Assembly (NCBI RefSeq): GCF_007904105.1
Contig: NZ_CP042325.1
Coordinates: forward strand, 186,001-250,000
Direction of reading: 5' to 3'
Length of the DNA stretch: 64,000 nucleotides
Source of the DNA: Corynebacterium sp. sy039
GTDB taxonomy: Bacteria > Actinomycetota > Actinomycetes > Mycobacteriales > Mycobacteriaceae
The notes under the pieces are model-generated. The model was not told the origin of the DNA and made no database searches. It saw only the letters and a program-made list of their open reading frames with translations. Numbering within the stretch: the stretch's first letter is position 1; each line of letters starts with the position of its first letter. Positions 9,955 to 19,909 of this stretch are shown here, in pieces. A program made the translations under genes and the position numbers.

Positions 9955-11040
9955 TGCAGCGGGGATGGCAAACCATACGAGAAACAGCACTAAGTTACTC
10001 AGGAAGAAATGCCGTTGCATAAGGTGAGCGCAGTAGTCGGCAAGCCTCATCAGACCAAAGCGTAGTTGTGGGATGAGCAGTACCAAAAACGCAATAACCA
10101 CGTTGAATAGAACATGGACGAGGGCTACATGAAGGGCAGCGGGACTGGTATGGGATAAGCTAAAGCTGACAAAAATACCGCTGATAGTGGTACCCATATT
10201 GGCGCCAATAATGACTGCCAGACTAACGCGTTCACTAAGACAGCGACGCGACGCCATGGCTGTCACAGCAGTAACCGTAGTGGAGGAAGTGCCCACTAGA
10301 ATTGTCACTAATGCTCCAGCAGCAAGGCCAATGCTGGTGCCTAAGTTGCCAGCCCTTTCCAAGATGCCAAACCCAGTACCAGCAACAATACGGGCGCTGA
10401 GTGTGGCAATGAGACGTATGCATAGCACTGCCAGGAATGAGCAGCCCATAATTATGGCGATAGATGCCATGATGGAGTGCTTGCCTACAGATAACCAAGG
10501 TGCTGCTGAGAAAGAATGAGTGGAAAAAGAACCAATAGCTGGACTTAATGCCTGAGCAAGTTGAGAAAACGGCTGAAAACTCAGCTCTAAGGGGATGGCA
10601 ATGAGTAACCCGCAAGTGTTAAAGAGCACATGGAGCAAACTGGCTTTTTTTGCTGCGATATTGCCGGGGAATATGTTGGACAGCAATAGGGGAGACAGTG
10701 TTGTTCCTAGGTTGATGCCAAAAATGATAAACACTGCCACAGAGGTTTCTACGGTACCAGCGCTGACAAAATAGATAGTGGCAATAGAAATCGCAGTGGA
10801 TGATTGCACCACTGCGGTAGCAAAAATTCCCAGCGCAAAGGCAGTAAGTAAATTGAGATTGTGCGGCAAATCGAAGTCCATGATAATGCCTAGGAGCGTG
10901 TCGATAAGCACGCTGAGGCTCATGCCCAAGGCAAAAATCAGACCAAAGATAAGCAGCCAATGCAACAGCTCACTAAGGCGCGTCCATGCTGTAGCATGGG
11001 CGTTGATTCTGGGGCTGTCATAGCGTTGGGGCACGGACAT
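9940..11040 (-). CDS. Na+/phosphate cotransporter family protein
   Basis: A 366-residue polytopic membrane protein of the Na/Pi cotransporter (NptA/PF02690) family. Two inverted repeat units are visible: the first contains GIFATAVVQSSTAIS followed by FGINLGTTLSP, the second contains LVGTSSTTVTAVTA followed by GANMGTTISG. The QSS and TSS pairs with the following G-x-N-x-GTT are the family signature and form the substrate and sodium path. About nine membrane helices are likely. It is smaller than proteins carrying a C-terminal PhoU domain, which is absent here. Separated from cls by 23 bases and probably co-transcribed. Confidence 0.85.
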   Translation of the reverse strand: MSVPQRYDSPRINAHATAWTRLSELLHWLLIFGLIFALGMSLSVLIDTLLGIIMDFDLPHNLNLLTAFALGIFATAVVQSSTAISIATIYFVSAGTVETSVAVFIIFGINLGTTLSPLLLSNIFPGNIAAKKASLLHVLFNTCGLLIAIPLELSFQPFSQLAQALSPAIGSFSTHSFSAAPWLSVGKHSIMASIAIIMGCSFLAVLCIRLIATLSARIVAGTGFGILERAGNLGTSIGLAAGALVTILVGTSSTTVTAVTAMASRRCLSERVSLAVIIGANMGTTISGIFVSFSLSHTSPAALHVALVHVLFNVVIAFLVLLIPQLRFGLMRLADYCAHLMQRHFFLSNLVLFLVWFAIPAALFLT

Positions 11041-11063
11041 TAGGGTAGCAGGAAAATATCCAC

Positions 11064-12560
11064 TTACTGCAAAGCAGAGGTCAGTCGCATGACATTATCA
11101 ACATAGCGGCACGCTAAACTGCGTTTTTTCCATTCCGTTAGCGACAACTCTCGACACTGAGTGCGATATTCTTGCGACAGCGCATTAAGCTGGCTAATGA
11201 TATTACCGCGCGTGCTCATCAGAGAAATCTCATAGTTCAGACCAAAGCTGCGCATATCCATATTAGAAGAAGAACCAATCACGCCAATCGCACCATCACC
11301 GGCATCTGGGTCGGCAAGTAAAAACTTAGAATGGAGCACGGCTGGTTTTCGATATAAAAAGATCCTCACACCTGCTTCTAATAGAGTCTGATAATAAGAG
11401 CACTGAGCATGGTGCACCATGAATTGATCGCCCTGCTCACTGACATAAAGTTCCACTTCAACACCACGATAGGCTGCCGACGTTACTGCTTCGGTCATAG
11501 ATTCATCAGGGATAAAATAAGGCGAGCACATGATGAGCCGCTTTTTTGCATGGTGAATAATGGAATTAAACATCCGCAGGTTCGGCTCAGTATGGTATCC
11601 CGGTCCTGAAGGAATAAGCTGCACTACATTTGCCGAAGTATCGTGCTCTTGACGCGGAATTGCAGGGGCTGGCACATTATCGTCAATAACAAGCAACTCC
11701 TCTGATTCGGTGTACCAATCGATCGCAAAAATATAATTCATCGACGACACTACCGGCCCAGAAAGTTCCACCATCACATCGACCCAATGCCGCCCAATCC
11801 TGCGATTGCTGCGCATAAGATAGCTGGAGTCAATCATATTTTGTGAGCCCATAAAGCCGCGGATGCCGTCGATAATGAGCATCTTGCGGTGGTTACGCAG
11901 GTCTGGGCGGCGAAAACGCCACCGCCACGGTTGTAAAGGTAACATCAGGTGCCAACTCACGCCGATCGCATTAAGTTTGCGCCCCAATGTGCGATAACCA
12001 GGATATTTCCAACTACCCACATGGTCGAATAGCACGCGCACTTCTACTCCACGAGCTACAGCCCGCTCTAATGCCCGAAAGAACACATCTGTGGTGTGAT
12101 CCCACGCAAAAATATAAATCTCTGCATGAACATATTTTTGTGCTTTATCCACTGCCGCAGCCATTGCCTCAATAGTGCGCTCATAATCACTATGGATACC
12201 ATGATTGATACCACTGAGTGCTGGCAGGGAAGTCAAAGCGCGATTCATCCGAATAATGGAGAGCAGCTCAGGGTCAGTGATAGTGTCAGCGGGAAAATCA
12301 GGTTCTCGCTCATGCACCTGTGCCATCATGTCATTTGCTTCTTGCTGCACCCGGTGACGTCTGCGGTTGATATAAGGGCTGCCCATGAGCAAGAACAGTG
12401 GTAATCCCACATAGGGCAACACCAAAATTGCCAATAGCCATGCCGTAGAAGAACTTGGCCTGCGCCCTTCAGGCACAAAACCAATAGCGACCAACTTAAT
12501 ACTGTAATCAATTGCCAACCCAATGGTTTGCCAGGAAGAAAGGTCGATATTAAAGTGCAT
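11064..12560 (-). CDS. cls: Cardiolipin synthase (phospholipase D type)
   Basis: A 498-residue membrane enzyme that joins two phosphatidylglycerol molecules (or PG and CDP-DAG) into cardiolipin. Two hydrophobic helices at the N-terminus (residues about 12-60) anchor it. Two PLD catalytic motifs are present: HRKMLIIDGIRGFMGSQN near residue 225 and HSKFLLADPDAGDGAIGVIG near residue 405, both retaining HxK and downstream GSxN. Full length. It is followed closely by the Na/Pi transporter and preceded by xthA with a 15-base gap, suggesting one transcript. Confidence 0.9.
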   Translation of the reverse strand: MHFNIDLSSWQTIGLAIDYSIKLVAIGFVPEGRRPSSSTAWLLAILVLPYVGLPLFLLMGSPYINRRRHRVQQEANDMMAQVHEREPDFPADTITDPELLSIIRMNRALTSLPALSGINHGIHSDYERTIEAMAAAVDKAQKYVHAEIYIFAWDHTTDVFFRALERAVARGVEVRVLFDHVGSWKYPGYRTLGRKLNAIGVSWHLMLPLQPWRWRFRRPDLRNHRKMLIIDGIRGFMGSQNMIDSSYLMRSNRRIGRHWVDVMVELSGPVVSSMNYIFAIDWYTESEELLVIDDNVPAPAIPRQEHDTSANVVQLIPSGPGYHTEPNLRMFNSIIHHAKKRLIMCSPYFIPDESMTEAVTSAAYRGVEVELYVSEQGDQFMVHHAQCSYYQTLLEAGVRIFLYRKPAVLHSKFLLADPDAGDGAIGVIGSSSNMDMRSFGLNYEISLMSTRGNIISQLNALSQEYRTQCRELSLTEWKKRSLACRYVDNVMRLTSALQ

Positions 12561-12575
12561 TTTTAGTCTAGAATC

Positions 12576-13346
12576 TCACTCATCTTTATAGTCCACAATC
12601 ACTGGGGCATGGTCGGAAGCACCTTTTCCTTTGCGCTCGTCAACGTCGATAAATGCTTGAGTAGCGCTTACTCCACGAGCCAACTGAAAATCAATCAGCA
12701 TTCCCTGATTACGCTGAAACCGTCCTGCTTGATAATCCCAATAACTAAACCCTTCAGTAGGGGAAGTAAGAGATAATCCAGCATCAATGAGATTATCAAA
12801 TGCTTGACGCTCTGGTTCAGTAATATGCGTCTTGTCAATGAAAGCCTCAATATCCCACACGTGTTTATCCTCAGGCGCGATATTAAAATCACCACTGAGC
12901 ACCAACTTGTGCTCCGCACTGTGCGTGACATAGTCGGCAAGGCTATAGAGCCACCTCAGCTTATAGTCATAATGTGGGTCGGCTATCTCTCGCCCATTAG
13001 GGACATATAAACTCCACACGCGCACTCCCTGACACAGTGCAGATAACGCACGTGCTTCTCTGGCTTGTCGTTGAGCCGGGTCTTTATTAAAACCAGGTTG
13101 ATGTGGAAAATGCTCGCATACATCAGTCAAACCAACCCGAGAAATAAGCGCTACTCCATTCCACTGATTATGACCCAGGTGAGCAACCTGATAACCACAT
13201 TCCTCGAATGCCTGATAAGGGAACTGCTCATCTTTGCACTTTGTTTCTTGAACCGTCAATACATCAACATCATGGCGAGCAAGAAAAGCCACCATGCGAT
13301 CAACTCTGGTACGCGCAGAGTTTACATTCCAGTTCGCAATACGCAT
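12576..13346 (-). CDS. xthA: Exodeoxyribonuclease III
   Basis: A 256-residue endonuclease/exonuclease/phosphatase-fold enzyme acting on abasic sites and 3' ends in base excision repair. Motifs in order: IANWNVNSARTR, VQETKC (metal-binding Glu), LSGDFNIAPE, and KGASDHAPVIVDY with the catalytic Asp-His pair. Typical family length. Start ATG at 13346. It lies in the minus-strand run def-GNAT-xthA-cls. Confidence 0.93.
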   Translation of the reverse strand: MRIANWNVNSARTRVDRMVAFLARHDVDVLTVQETKCKDEQFPYQAFEECGYQVAHLGHNQWNGVALISRVGLTDVCEHFPHQPGFNKDPAQRQAREARALSALCQGVRVWSLYVPNGREIADPHYDYKLRWLYSLADYVTHSAEHKLVLSGDFNIAPEDKHVWDIEAFIDKTHITEPERQAFDNLIDAGLSLTSPTEGFSYWDYQAGRFQRNQGMLIDFQLARGVSATQAFIDVDERKGKGASDHAPVIVDYKDE

Positions 13347-13365
13347 ACCACAAGACTACATAGTT

Positions 13366-14361
13366 TTAGTGGGCATTATGAGCGATAGTGGCGTATCGAT
13401 GACGATGATGTTCCACAAACCCTAACTTCTGGTACAAACCAATACCAGCATGATTCGACTCAAGCACGTGCAAATAGGCATAGTCAGCACCGAGTGCCTG
13501 CCCCCACCCGAGCATATGAATCCCCAGATCAGTACCCAAGCCACGACGTCGCCAAGCGGGAGCAACTTCTACTGCAGAATATCCTAAATACTGCTTGCCC
13601 CCAGCCTCAGTGATCGTGCCACGGGTAATGGCAACAATCTGCCCAGCGTCATCGCACAAAGCCCCAAAGCCCATCTGACCATCAATTTCGGCGCACAGCA
13701 ATTCGAGGGCACGCGCAGGTAATGCCTGACCACGAAAATGATACAGGTCAAGCCAATGCTTGCTTGGAGTAGCGTCAAGCTGGAACCGTAACGTGGTCTT
13801 TGGGGCAGGAATATCGGCAAGATCCCTGGTCATCACAATGATTTCCGGACCTAGCTCCCAGTCTTGGCTCTGTGCCAGTTTTTGCGCCGGACGCGCAATA
13901 CGCTCTGGGATAAGAAGTTGCGGCACCAGATTATGCTCACGATAAAATTGCGTGATCTCCTCCAACGGCACCGGGCTAAATAATGCTGCACTGCCCAGGG
14001 GAGCTGCCGAGTTAGAACGCTCAGTAATACCATCCCCAGCGCGTAATAACCATTGCCCACACCACGTGTGCTCAAGACCTGGAAAAGCCTTTGCATAAGC
14101 ACGTTCAATATCACGAATCTGCGAATTACGCACAGTGCGTGGACTCAGTTTCCGCACAACCGCAATATCATCGCGCGCAATGACAATTTCAGACGCACTA
14201 GATGGAAAACCACCTACTTTTTGTGGTCGAAGCACCACGTGATCCTCAGATACCGAGACAACATGACCAATGACATCAGTGTGATGATTTCCCGCTTTCC
14301 GACGCACCACCACACGTTGCCCAGCTGCCAGATTCCAATCCGGTGATACAGAACGAAACAT
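13366..14361 (-). CDS. GNAT-family N-acetyltransferase
   Basis: A 331-residue protein with a GNAT domain in the C-terminal third; the acetyl-CoA motif A is VEVAPAWRRRGLGTDLGIHMLGW, shortened here as AWRRRGLGTDLG. The N-terminal 75 residues look like a small SH3-like beta domain (RVVVRRKAGNHHTDVIGHVV). The start chosen is ATG at 14361, one base after the def stop codon, implying translational coupling; a longer frame to 14442 runs inside def and has no support. The substrate is unknown. Similar two-domain proteins sit beside def in other corynebacteria, as I recall. Confidence 0.8.
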   Translation of the reverse strand: MFRSVSPDWNLAAGQRVVVRRKAGNHHTDVIGHVVSVSEDHVVLRPQKVGGFPSSASEIVIARDDIAVVRKLSPRTVRNSQIRDIERAYAKAFPGLEHTWCGQWLLRAGDGITERSNSAAPLGSAALFSPVPLEEITQFYREHNLVPQLLIPERIARPAQKLAQSQDWELGPEIIVMTRDLADIPAPKTTLRFQLDATPSKHWLDLYHFRGQALPARALELLCAEIDGQMGFGALCDDAGQIVAITRGTITEAGGKQYLGYSAVEVAPAWRRRGLGTDLGIHMLGWGQALGADYAYLHVLESNHAGIGLYQKLGFVEHHRHRYATIAHNAH

Positions 14362-14362
14362 A

Positions 14363-14965
14363 CTAATCGTCGAGATCGTCGTGCCCAAAAGGATCAGGAT
14401 CCACCCCAGGCAACCAGGTAGCACCAGGGGTTGTCCAACCATTACGTTTAATTATTTTCTTTGCAGCACGCTTCCACCTGCCAATGAGAGTATCCGTGTA
14501 CACATAACCATCAAGATGCCCAACTTCATGCTGCAAACATCGAGCAAAAAATCCATAGCCCTCCACGCTTACTTCATCACCATGCTCATCAAGACCTGTC
14601 ACACGTGCCCAGTGCGCGCGCCCAGTAGGAAAGCCCTCACCTGGTAGCGATAAGCAGCCCTCATCATCGCTGCCGTCGTCGGCAGGCATAGTAACCGGCA
14701 GCTCAGAAGTCTCCAAAACTGGATTGATAACGCACCCGCGTCGAATGTGTATCTCACCAGATTCATCCTCATCAGGACAGTTGTAAACAAATAAACGCTT
14801 TGCGACGCCAATCTGGTTTGCCGCCAACCCAACACCGTGGGCTGCATCCATTGTTTCGTACATATCAGCAATGAGTTCTTGCAACTGACTGAGTGGCTCA
14901 GTGACTGGGGCAGTGGGATTGTGGAGCACGGGATCACCGTGGATAACAATGGGACGAACAGACAT
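14363..14965 (-). CDS. def: Peptide deformylase
   Basis: A 200-residue metalloenzyme that removes the formyl group from nascent proteins. The three family motifs are all present: [19 protein letters not shown] (metal-binding Cys) and QHEVGHLDG (two metal-binding His and catalytic Glu). The C-terminal extension ends in an acidic DDLDD tail, which is common in actinobacterial Def1-type enzymes. First gene of the minus-strand run continuing into the GNAT gene. Confidence 0.94.
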   Translation of the reverse strand: MSVRPIVIHGDPVLHNPTAPVTEPLSQLQELIADMYETMDAAHGVGLAANQIGVAKRLFVYNCPDEDESGEIHIRRGCVINPVLETSELPVTMPADDGSDDEGCLSLPGEGFPTGRAHWARVTGLDEHGDEVSVEGYGFFARCLQHEVGHLDGYVYTDTLIGRWKRAAKKIIKRNGWTTPGATWLPGVDPDPFGHDDLDD

Positions 14966-14982
14966 GATTTACAGTGTAAAGC

Positions 14983-15243
14983 ATGAATAGCCCGCGTGGA
15001 GAACAGTTAAGCAGCCTAGAACTAATTGAGTATGAGAACACGGCACCTCGTACTATAACTAAAAAAGAAGAATCCATTAGACAAGAATTGGGAATAAGCC
15101 CGGTGCGCTATTATCAGTTGCTCAACCGCGCACTTGAACAACCAGAGGTAATGGAACACTATCCGGTATTAGCCTCACGATTAAGACGCAAACGAGATAG
15201 ACGCGCGCAGCGAAGATCTCAAGCTAGACACAGAGATGGGTAA
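14983..15243 (+). CDS. DUF3263 small DNA-binding-like protein
   Basis: An 86-residue protein matching actinobacterial DUF3263. It has a helix-turn-helix-like core (KKEESIRQELGISPVRYYQLL) and a very basic C-terminus rich in Arg. Function is unknown; its architecture suggests a nucleic-acid-binding regulator. It diverges from def with only 17 bases between starts and overlaps the start of the next gene by eight bases, so it is translationally coupled to the LytR_C protein, the usual order in corynebacteria. Confidence 0.75.
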   Translation: MNSPRGEQLSSLELIEYENTAPRTITKKEESIRQELGISPVRYYQLLNRALEQPEVMEHYPVLASRLRRKRDRRAQRRSQARHRDG

Positions 15244-15919
15244 GATAATGAGCGTGAATGAACGGCAAGAAAACACTCAAGGTGCCCCGCTAAGAGCGAT
15301 GGCAATGATTCTTATTACAGTCGCTATTGTTTTGGCAGCATGGGGAGTCTATTCCCTTGTCAACAAAAAGTCAGACGATAGTGCCGGTGACGTAAATGCA
15401 CAAGAACAATTAGCCTCTTATGCAGCGCAACAATCCCAAGCAGCAATAGCACGCGCCCAGCAACAAGCACAACAACAAGCAGCTGGCGCTGCTGCGCAAA
15501 CCCCAGAACCGGCACCAGTGCCAGAAACACAGGAGCCTACACCGCCACTAGCTGCCAGTGCTGTGGAAAGTACACCTGAGCAGACTCCAAAGAAAGAAAA
15601 AATAGATCGCACAAAAGACGCGAAAGATATGCGTCTCTACATCTACAACAACTCCACAGAAAGCGGTTTAGCTGCGCGAACCAAAGATAAACTCAGCGCG
15701 GAAGGCTGGACAGTTGGAGCCTCCGGTAACTACCAAGAACCAATCCACGCACAAACAACGGTATATTTCACTCCGGGCAATGAAGCAGAAGAAACCGCTG
15801 CTAGGGAACTAGCAACTCGTCTCGGCGGCATTGCAGCACCACGCAATGACACATTGCCAGCAGAAAGCAACCAGAACAATTCCGTTGTAATCGTGCTGAC
15901 CCAAAACACCACTCTCTAA
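15236..15919 (+). CDS. LytR_C-domain membrane-anchored protein
   Basis: A 227-residue (or 223 from ATG 15248) single-pass protein. One membrane helix (MAMILITVAIVLAAWGVYSL) is followed by a low-complexity Gln/Ala/Pro linker and a C-terminal LytR_C domain from about residue 130 (RLYIYNNSTESGLAARTKD). Such domains occur on the outer face in envelope-assembly proteins. No catalytic LytR-CpsA-Psr domain is present, so a scaffolding or regulatory role is likely. The first ATG overlaps the upstream gene; neither start has a strong ribosome binding site. Confidence 0.75.
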   Translation: MGKIMSVNERQENTQGAPLRAMAMILITVAIVLAAWGVYSLVNKKSDDSAGDVNAQEQLASYAAQQSQAAIARAQQQAQQQAAGAAAQTPEPAPVPETQEPTPPLAASAVESTPEQTPKKEKIDRTKDAKDMRLYIYNNSTESGLAARTKDKLSAEGWTVGASGNYQEPIHAQTTVYFTPGNEAEETAARELATRLGGIAAPRNDTLPAESNQNNSVVIVLTQNTTL

Positions 15920-15936
15920 CTTAAGGCAGTACGCGT

Positions 15937-17067
15937 ATGAGCCAGGTCTTTCACCCATCGCCACACCCTACCTTGGGTGTTGAATGGGAAATTGCTCTCA
16001 TCGACCCCGCCACCTGTGATCTTGTGCCCAGGGCTGGTGAGGTCATTGATCTCGTCGTAAAGCACAACCCAGATATACACCTGGAACGTGAATTTCTTGC
16101 CAACACCATCGAGATCGTGACCCCAGTGTGTCACACTGTGCCAGAAGCCATAAAGTATATCGACCGGGCTACCACTGCATTAACCCACGCCGCCACCCAG
16201 CTTGACCTGCGCCTCTGGTCATCGGGTTCCCACCCCTTTAGTGATTTCCGCTCCCAACCAGTAAGCGACAAAGGCAGCTACGCCGAAATCATCGAGCGCA
16301 CTCAATACTGGGGAAACCAAATGCTCATCTGGGGCATTCACGTACACGTGGGTATCTCTGAACGCGAACGAGTCTGGCCAATCATCAACGCCATGCTCAC
16401 CATGTATCCACACATATTGGCATTGGGGGCATCCTCACCAGGATGGGATGGCATTGATACCGGCTATGCCTCCAACCGCACCATGCTGTATCAACAATTA
16501 CCCACAGCAGGACTTCCTTATCAATTTGCCAACTGGCAGCAGTGGGAATCCTATATGAAAGACCAGGATAAATCCGGGGTCATTAACCACACCGGCAGTA
16601 TGCACTTTGATATCCGCCCAGCTGGAAAATGGGGCACAATTGAAGTCCGCATAAGCGACGCCACAAGCAACATTCGTGAACTTTCCGCCATCGTTGCGCT
16701 TACCCATTGCCTCATTGTGTATTTCGACCGCATGATTGACCGTGGCGAAGAACTCCCTACGCTGCAAGATTGGCATATCGCAGAAAATAAATGGCGCGCT
16801 GCCCGCTATGGGCTAGACGCACTCATCATTACCTCACGCGACACAGACGAATGTCCGGTCACGCAAGACCTTGCACATTGGATAACCCGCCTCGACGATA
16901 TCGCCCAAGAACTTGATTGCGCACCAGAACTAGCCCTCATCCATGAAATTATTGCCCGAGGAGCCGGCTACCAACGCCAGCGCACGCTCTTTGAGCGCAC
17001 CCAGTCCTGGGCAGATGTTGTGGCAGCCACAAGTGCAGAGCTAGACACCTTGCGCCCAATACGCTAA
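15937..17067 (+). CDS. YbdK-like carboxylate-amine ligase (GCS2 family)
   Basis: A 376-residue member of the glutamate-cysteine ligase family 2 (YbdK type). The N-terminus has [13 protein letters not shown] with metal-binding Glu residues, and [11 protein letters not shown] holds the histidine pair typical of the fold. Members make gamma-glutamyl amides weakly; the physiological substrate is often unknown, and corynebacteria use mycothiol rather than glutathione. It lies 17 bases after the LytR_C gene and overlaps the convergent mrpG by four bases. Confidence 0.85.
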   Translation: MSQVFHPSPHPTLGVEWEIALIDPATCDLVPRAGEVIDLVVKHNPDIHLEREFLANTIEIVTPVCHTVPEAIKYIDRATTALTHAATQLDLRLWSSGSHPFSDFRSQPVSDKGSYAEIIERTQYWGNQMLIWGIHVHVGISERERVWPIINAMLTMYPHILALGASSPGWDGIDTGYASNRTMLYQQLPTAGLPYQFANWQQWESYMKDQDKSGVINHTGSMHFDIRPAGKWGTIEVRISDATSNIRELSAIVALTHCLIVYFDRMIDRGEELPTLQDWHIAENKWRAARYGLDALIITSRDTDECPVTQDLAHWITRLDDIAQELDCAPELALIHEIIARGAGYQRQRTLFERTQSWADVVAATSAELDTLRPIR

Positions 17068-17444
17068 GTGCGTCGAATAGCACGCTCAGCTGGAGCCTCA
17101 TTGCGAGCCATAGTTTCCGGTTGCCCATAGAGCGCTTCACGACGCACCAGCCGTCCCACACGCTGCCCAGTAATAGGGCTAGTGATCAAGGTGAAAAACA
17201 CCAATAACACTAAGACACCCATATCGCTGCGGTGCACCTCAGGCACACTGAGCAAGCGCAACAATGCGCCGATAACGGTAAGAACCAACCCCAATGTTTG
17301 TGGTTTGGTAATAGCATGAACACGCGAGAGACTATCCTTAAAGCGGACTAAACCGACAGCCGCTGACAGGACAAAAATTGCGCCGAGGAAAATGAAAGCC
17401 AAGGATAAAATATCGAGAATCAAGTTTGTGTCGGCGGTATTCAT
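17064..17444 (-). CDS. mrpG: Mrp Na+/H+ antiporter subunit G
   Basis: A 126-residue three-helix membrane protein of the MnhG/PhaG family, last subunit of the Mrp complex that exchanges cytoplasmic Na+ for H+. Motifs [23 protein letters not shown] and the following AITKPQTLG are family hallmarks. It overlaps mrpF by four bases. The basic C-terminal tail is cytoplasmic. Confidence 0.92.
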   Translation of the reverse strand: MNTADTNLILDILSLAFIFLGAIFVLSAAVGLVRFKDSLSRVHAITKPQTLGLVLTVIGALLRLLSVPEVHRSDMGVLVLLVFFTLITSPITGQRVGRLVRREALYGQPETMARNEAPAERAIRRT

Positions 17445-17722
17445 GAGCGTGCCTCGTCTCTTTTACGGAACCTAGTAATAGATACTGTGGAAATAAACCC
17501 GACTAGAGCAATGACAATCATGGCATTGGAGATGGTACTGTCGAGCGAAAAACAAATATAGGTGGCAAAAGCGCATTGGAGCATAGCTGCTAACCCGTCC
17601 ATGCCCAATAGTCGATCAATGGAGTTTGGTCCTGCAAGAATGCGATAACTGGTCAGGATAAAAGAAACAGCAAAAATAACCGCAATCGCAAATAAGAAGT
17701 GATTATACAGCTCAGGATCCAT
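17441..17722 (-). CDS. mrpF: Mrp Na+/H+ antiporter subunit F
   Basis: A 93-residue three-helix subunit of the MnhF family, with RILAGPNSIDRLLGMDGL as recognisable core. The start ATG at 17722 has GGAG five bases upstream and overlaps the mrpE stop region; the longer reading to 17737 uses a non-ATG codon without its own site. Part of the tight mrp operon. Confidence 0.9.
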   Translation of the reverse strand: MDPELYNHFLFAIAVIFAVSFILTSYRILAGPNSIDRLLGMDGLAAMLQCAFATYICFSLDSTISNAMIVIALVGFISTVSITRFRKRDEARS

Positions 17723-18233
17723 GATTACTCCTCTCAAAAGCGCGAATGAATTGTCGCTCTAGTCTGGCAATATCAGCACGCTGTTGCATAATTTTTTCTG
17801 GCGAATGTGCATCTAGGAGATGGACAGTCCATACTCTATTACCTACGTCGATATCGGTCACCGAACCACCAGGCTGCAAGTTATACAAGCTCGTGGCGAG
17901 GGCAAAAATCAATTCACTTTCCACGCGCATAGGCACTTGCACAATAGCCGTTTTCGGTGGTGCTTGTGGGCGCAGCGCGAGCCAACTTACGCTACAGGCT
18001 CCACGAACCAGTCCGATGAGCCAGATCAATGCCAAGCGGAGAAGTTCGCGATAATTGATGTGGATATTGCCACGAGGAATTGCTGGTAACGGCAGTGCAA
18101 ACATGACTAAACACCCCAGCACGGCTCCCGCTAAAACATGAGCGACGGTGAGTGCGCCTTGAAGCAGTACCCACATAATGATTGCCCACAATAAAAACCA
18201 CGGGCGAATTCTTCGTCGGAGTTTATGTATCAT
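17712..18233 (-). CDS. mrpE: Mrp Na+/H+ antiporter subunit E
   Basis: A 173-residue MnhE-family subunit. Two to three N-terminal membrane helices (PWFLLWAIIMWVLLQG and the next) are followed by a cytoplasmic domain containing LIFALATSLYNLQPGGSVTD, a family motif. It overlaps mrpD by four bases and mrpF by 11. Confidence 0.92.
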   Translation of the reverse strand: MIHKLRRRIRPWFLLWAIIMWVLLQGALTVAHVLAGAVLGCLVMFALPLPAIPRGNIHINYRELLRLALIWLIGLVRGACSVSWLALRPQAPPKTAIVQVPMRVESELIFALATSLYNLQPGGSVTDIDVGNRVWTVHLLDAHSPEKIMQQRADIARLERQFIRAFERSNHGS

Positions 18234-19909
18234 GCTCCCTCCCCAGATTCACGGCGATCCCTGCCATCATCGAGACGCTTTTGTTCCAGAGTACGCGTTG
18301 GTGCTTTGTGCGTATCTCCCAAAACTGCCTGCTGATAAATGCTGGTATTTTGTGCAGACTCGGCAGCACGCGTAGTCACTGCTAACACTGGACCTGCCAC
18401 AAAGGTTAAGCCCAAAGAAGTAGCCACCAAGGCGATTGTCGCTGCAATCATACCAGTGGGTGCTCGCCCGACATCATCGCGTTCCGTGAGGGCAATTTCA
18501 TCGCGGAGGTCGCGTAACACCGCAGGGTGTGCCATAGCTGTGCTGCCCTCTGGGGCGTCGGCACGGTCGCGCCAAAATGCCTTTGCCCATACCACGACCA
18601 TTGTGTAGAGGGTCAATAAGCTGGTGATAACTGCACCAATAATCAGCACCCAATTGAGGACACCACCTTGGTTGGCCGCTGCTTGTAGCAGCACAATTTT
18701 GCCCAAAAATCCAGAAAATGGCGGAATACCACCGAGGTTGAGCGCTGGAATTAAATACAGAGCGCCAAGGATAGGGAAAGAACGTGCAAGAGAGCCTAGT
18801 CGACGCAGTGAAGATGAGCCAGCTTGTCGTTCAATTAAGCCGACGACGAGGAATAATGTGGTTTGCACCAAGATATGATGCACGGCATAGAAAATAGCGC
18901 CAGATAAGCCTTGAGCAGTACCTAACGCAACGCCCAGAATCATATAACCGATATGGCTGACCAGGGTAAAACTCATGAGACGCTTAATGTCGGATTGTGC
19001 CATTGCACCTAAAATACCTACCAGCATGGTGGCGAGGGCAACCCAGAGCAGTACAGTATCCAAGCTGCCGTCGATGAACACTGTGGAACGCATCCGAATA
19101 ATCGAATACACGCCTACTTTGGTGAGAAGCCCAGCAAAGACTGCTGTCACTAGGGAAGGGGCAGTGGGATAAGAATCAGGCAGCCAGTTCTCCAATGGGA
19201 ACACTGCTGCTTTAATGCCGAAAGCGACCAAGAGTACCGAAAAGATCATGGCGGTGGTTCCAGAGGGAACAGAATCCATGCGCTGGGAGATTTGCGCCAT
19301 ATTGAGCGTGCCTACTGCGGCATATACTAAGGCCAACCCGAGGAGGAAGATGAAAGAGGAAGCCATGGATACCATCACGTAGCTCACCCCAGCGCGTACC
19401 CTGGCAGCAGAAGCCGATAAGGTAAGCAACACGTAGGAAGCGACCAGAAAAATCTCAAAGCCCACGTAGAGATTGAACAAATCACCAGCCAAGAAGGATA
19501 AATTGATGCCCATTGTGAGCAAAAGATATGTGGGGAGGAATACCGCTACTGGATCTTCTTCACCACCATCGCGGATACCTTGGGCAATGGCATACCACAT
19601 TACGCAAAAGAGGACGAGGGAGGAAACGCTGAGCATGAGCGTCGATAAGCGATCGGCTACTAGGGTAATACCTATCGGAGCATCCCAACCACCGATTTGT
19701 ACTGTTTGGATACCTTCTTGGTCGACGACAAAAAGCATACTCACATTGAGCGCAATCAATAAAAACAGCAACACAATGGTCACCGTGCGCTGAGTCCGCG
19801 GAAAAGGACTCAAGAGCAATACCAAAGCCGCGCCAATGGCAGGTAAGAGGACCGGCAGCGGAATCATAAGGGGCAGCCAGGCTAGTAAGAAGGAGTAAAG
19901 ATCACTCAT
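18230..19909 (-). CDS. mrpD: Mrp Na+/H+ antiporter subunit D
   Basis: A 559-residue 14-helix protein homologous to the proton-pumping NuoL/M/N subunits of complex I. Key segments are LFNLYVGFEIFLVASYVLL with the conserved Glu of helix 5, the lysine-containing GIKAAVFPLENWLPDSYPTAPS, and FSGFLGKI. With MrpA it forms the ion-conducting core. A charged cytoplasmic C-terminal tail of about 30 residues follows the last helix. It overlaps mrpC by eight bases. Confidence 0.93.
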   Translation of the reverse strand: MSDLYSFLLAWLPLMIPLPVLLPAIGAALVLLLSPFPRTQRTVTIVLLFLLIALNVSMLFVVDQEGIQTVQIGGWDAPIGITLVADRLSTLMLSVSSLVLFCVMWYAIAQGIRDGGEEDPVAVFLPTYLLLTMGINLSFLAGDLFNLYVGFEIFLVASYVLLTLSASAARVRAGVSYVMVSMASSFIFLLGLALVYAAVGTLNMAQISQRMDSVPSGTTAMIFSVLLVAFGIKAAVFPLENWLPDSYPTAPSLVTAVFAGLLTKVGVYSIIRMRSTVFIDGSLDTVLLWVALATMLVGILGAMAQSDIKRLMSFTLVSHIGYMILGVALGTAQGLSGAIFYAVHHILVQTTLFLVVGLIERQAGSSSLRRLGSLARSFPILGALYLIPALNLGGIPPFSGFLGKIVLLQAAANQGGVLNWVLIIGAVITSLLTLYTMVVVWAKAFWRDRADAPEGSTAMAHPAVLRDLRDEIALTERDDVGRAPTGMIAATIALVATSLGLTFVAGPVLAVTTRAAESAQNTSIYQQAVLGDTHKAPTRTLEQKRLDDGRDRRESGEGA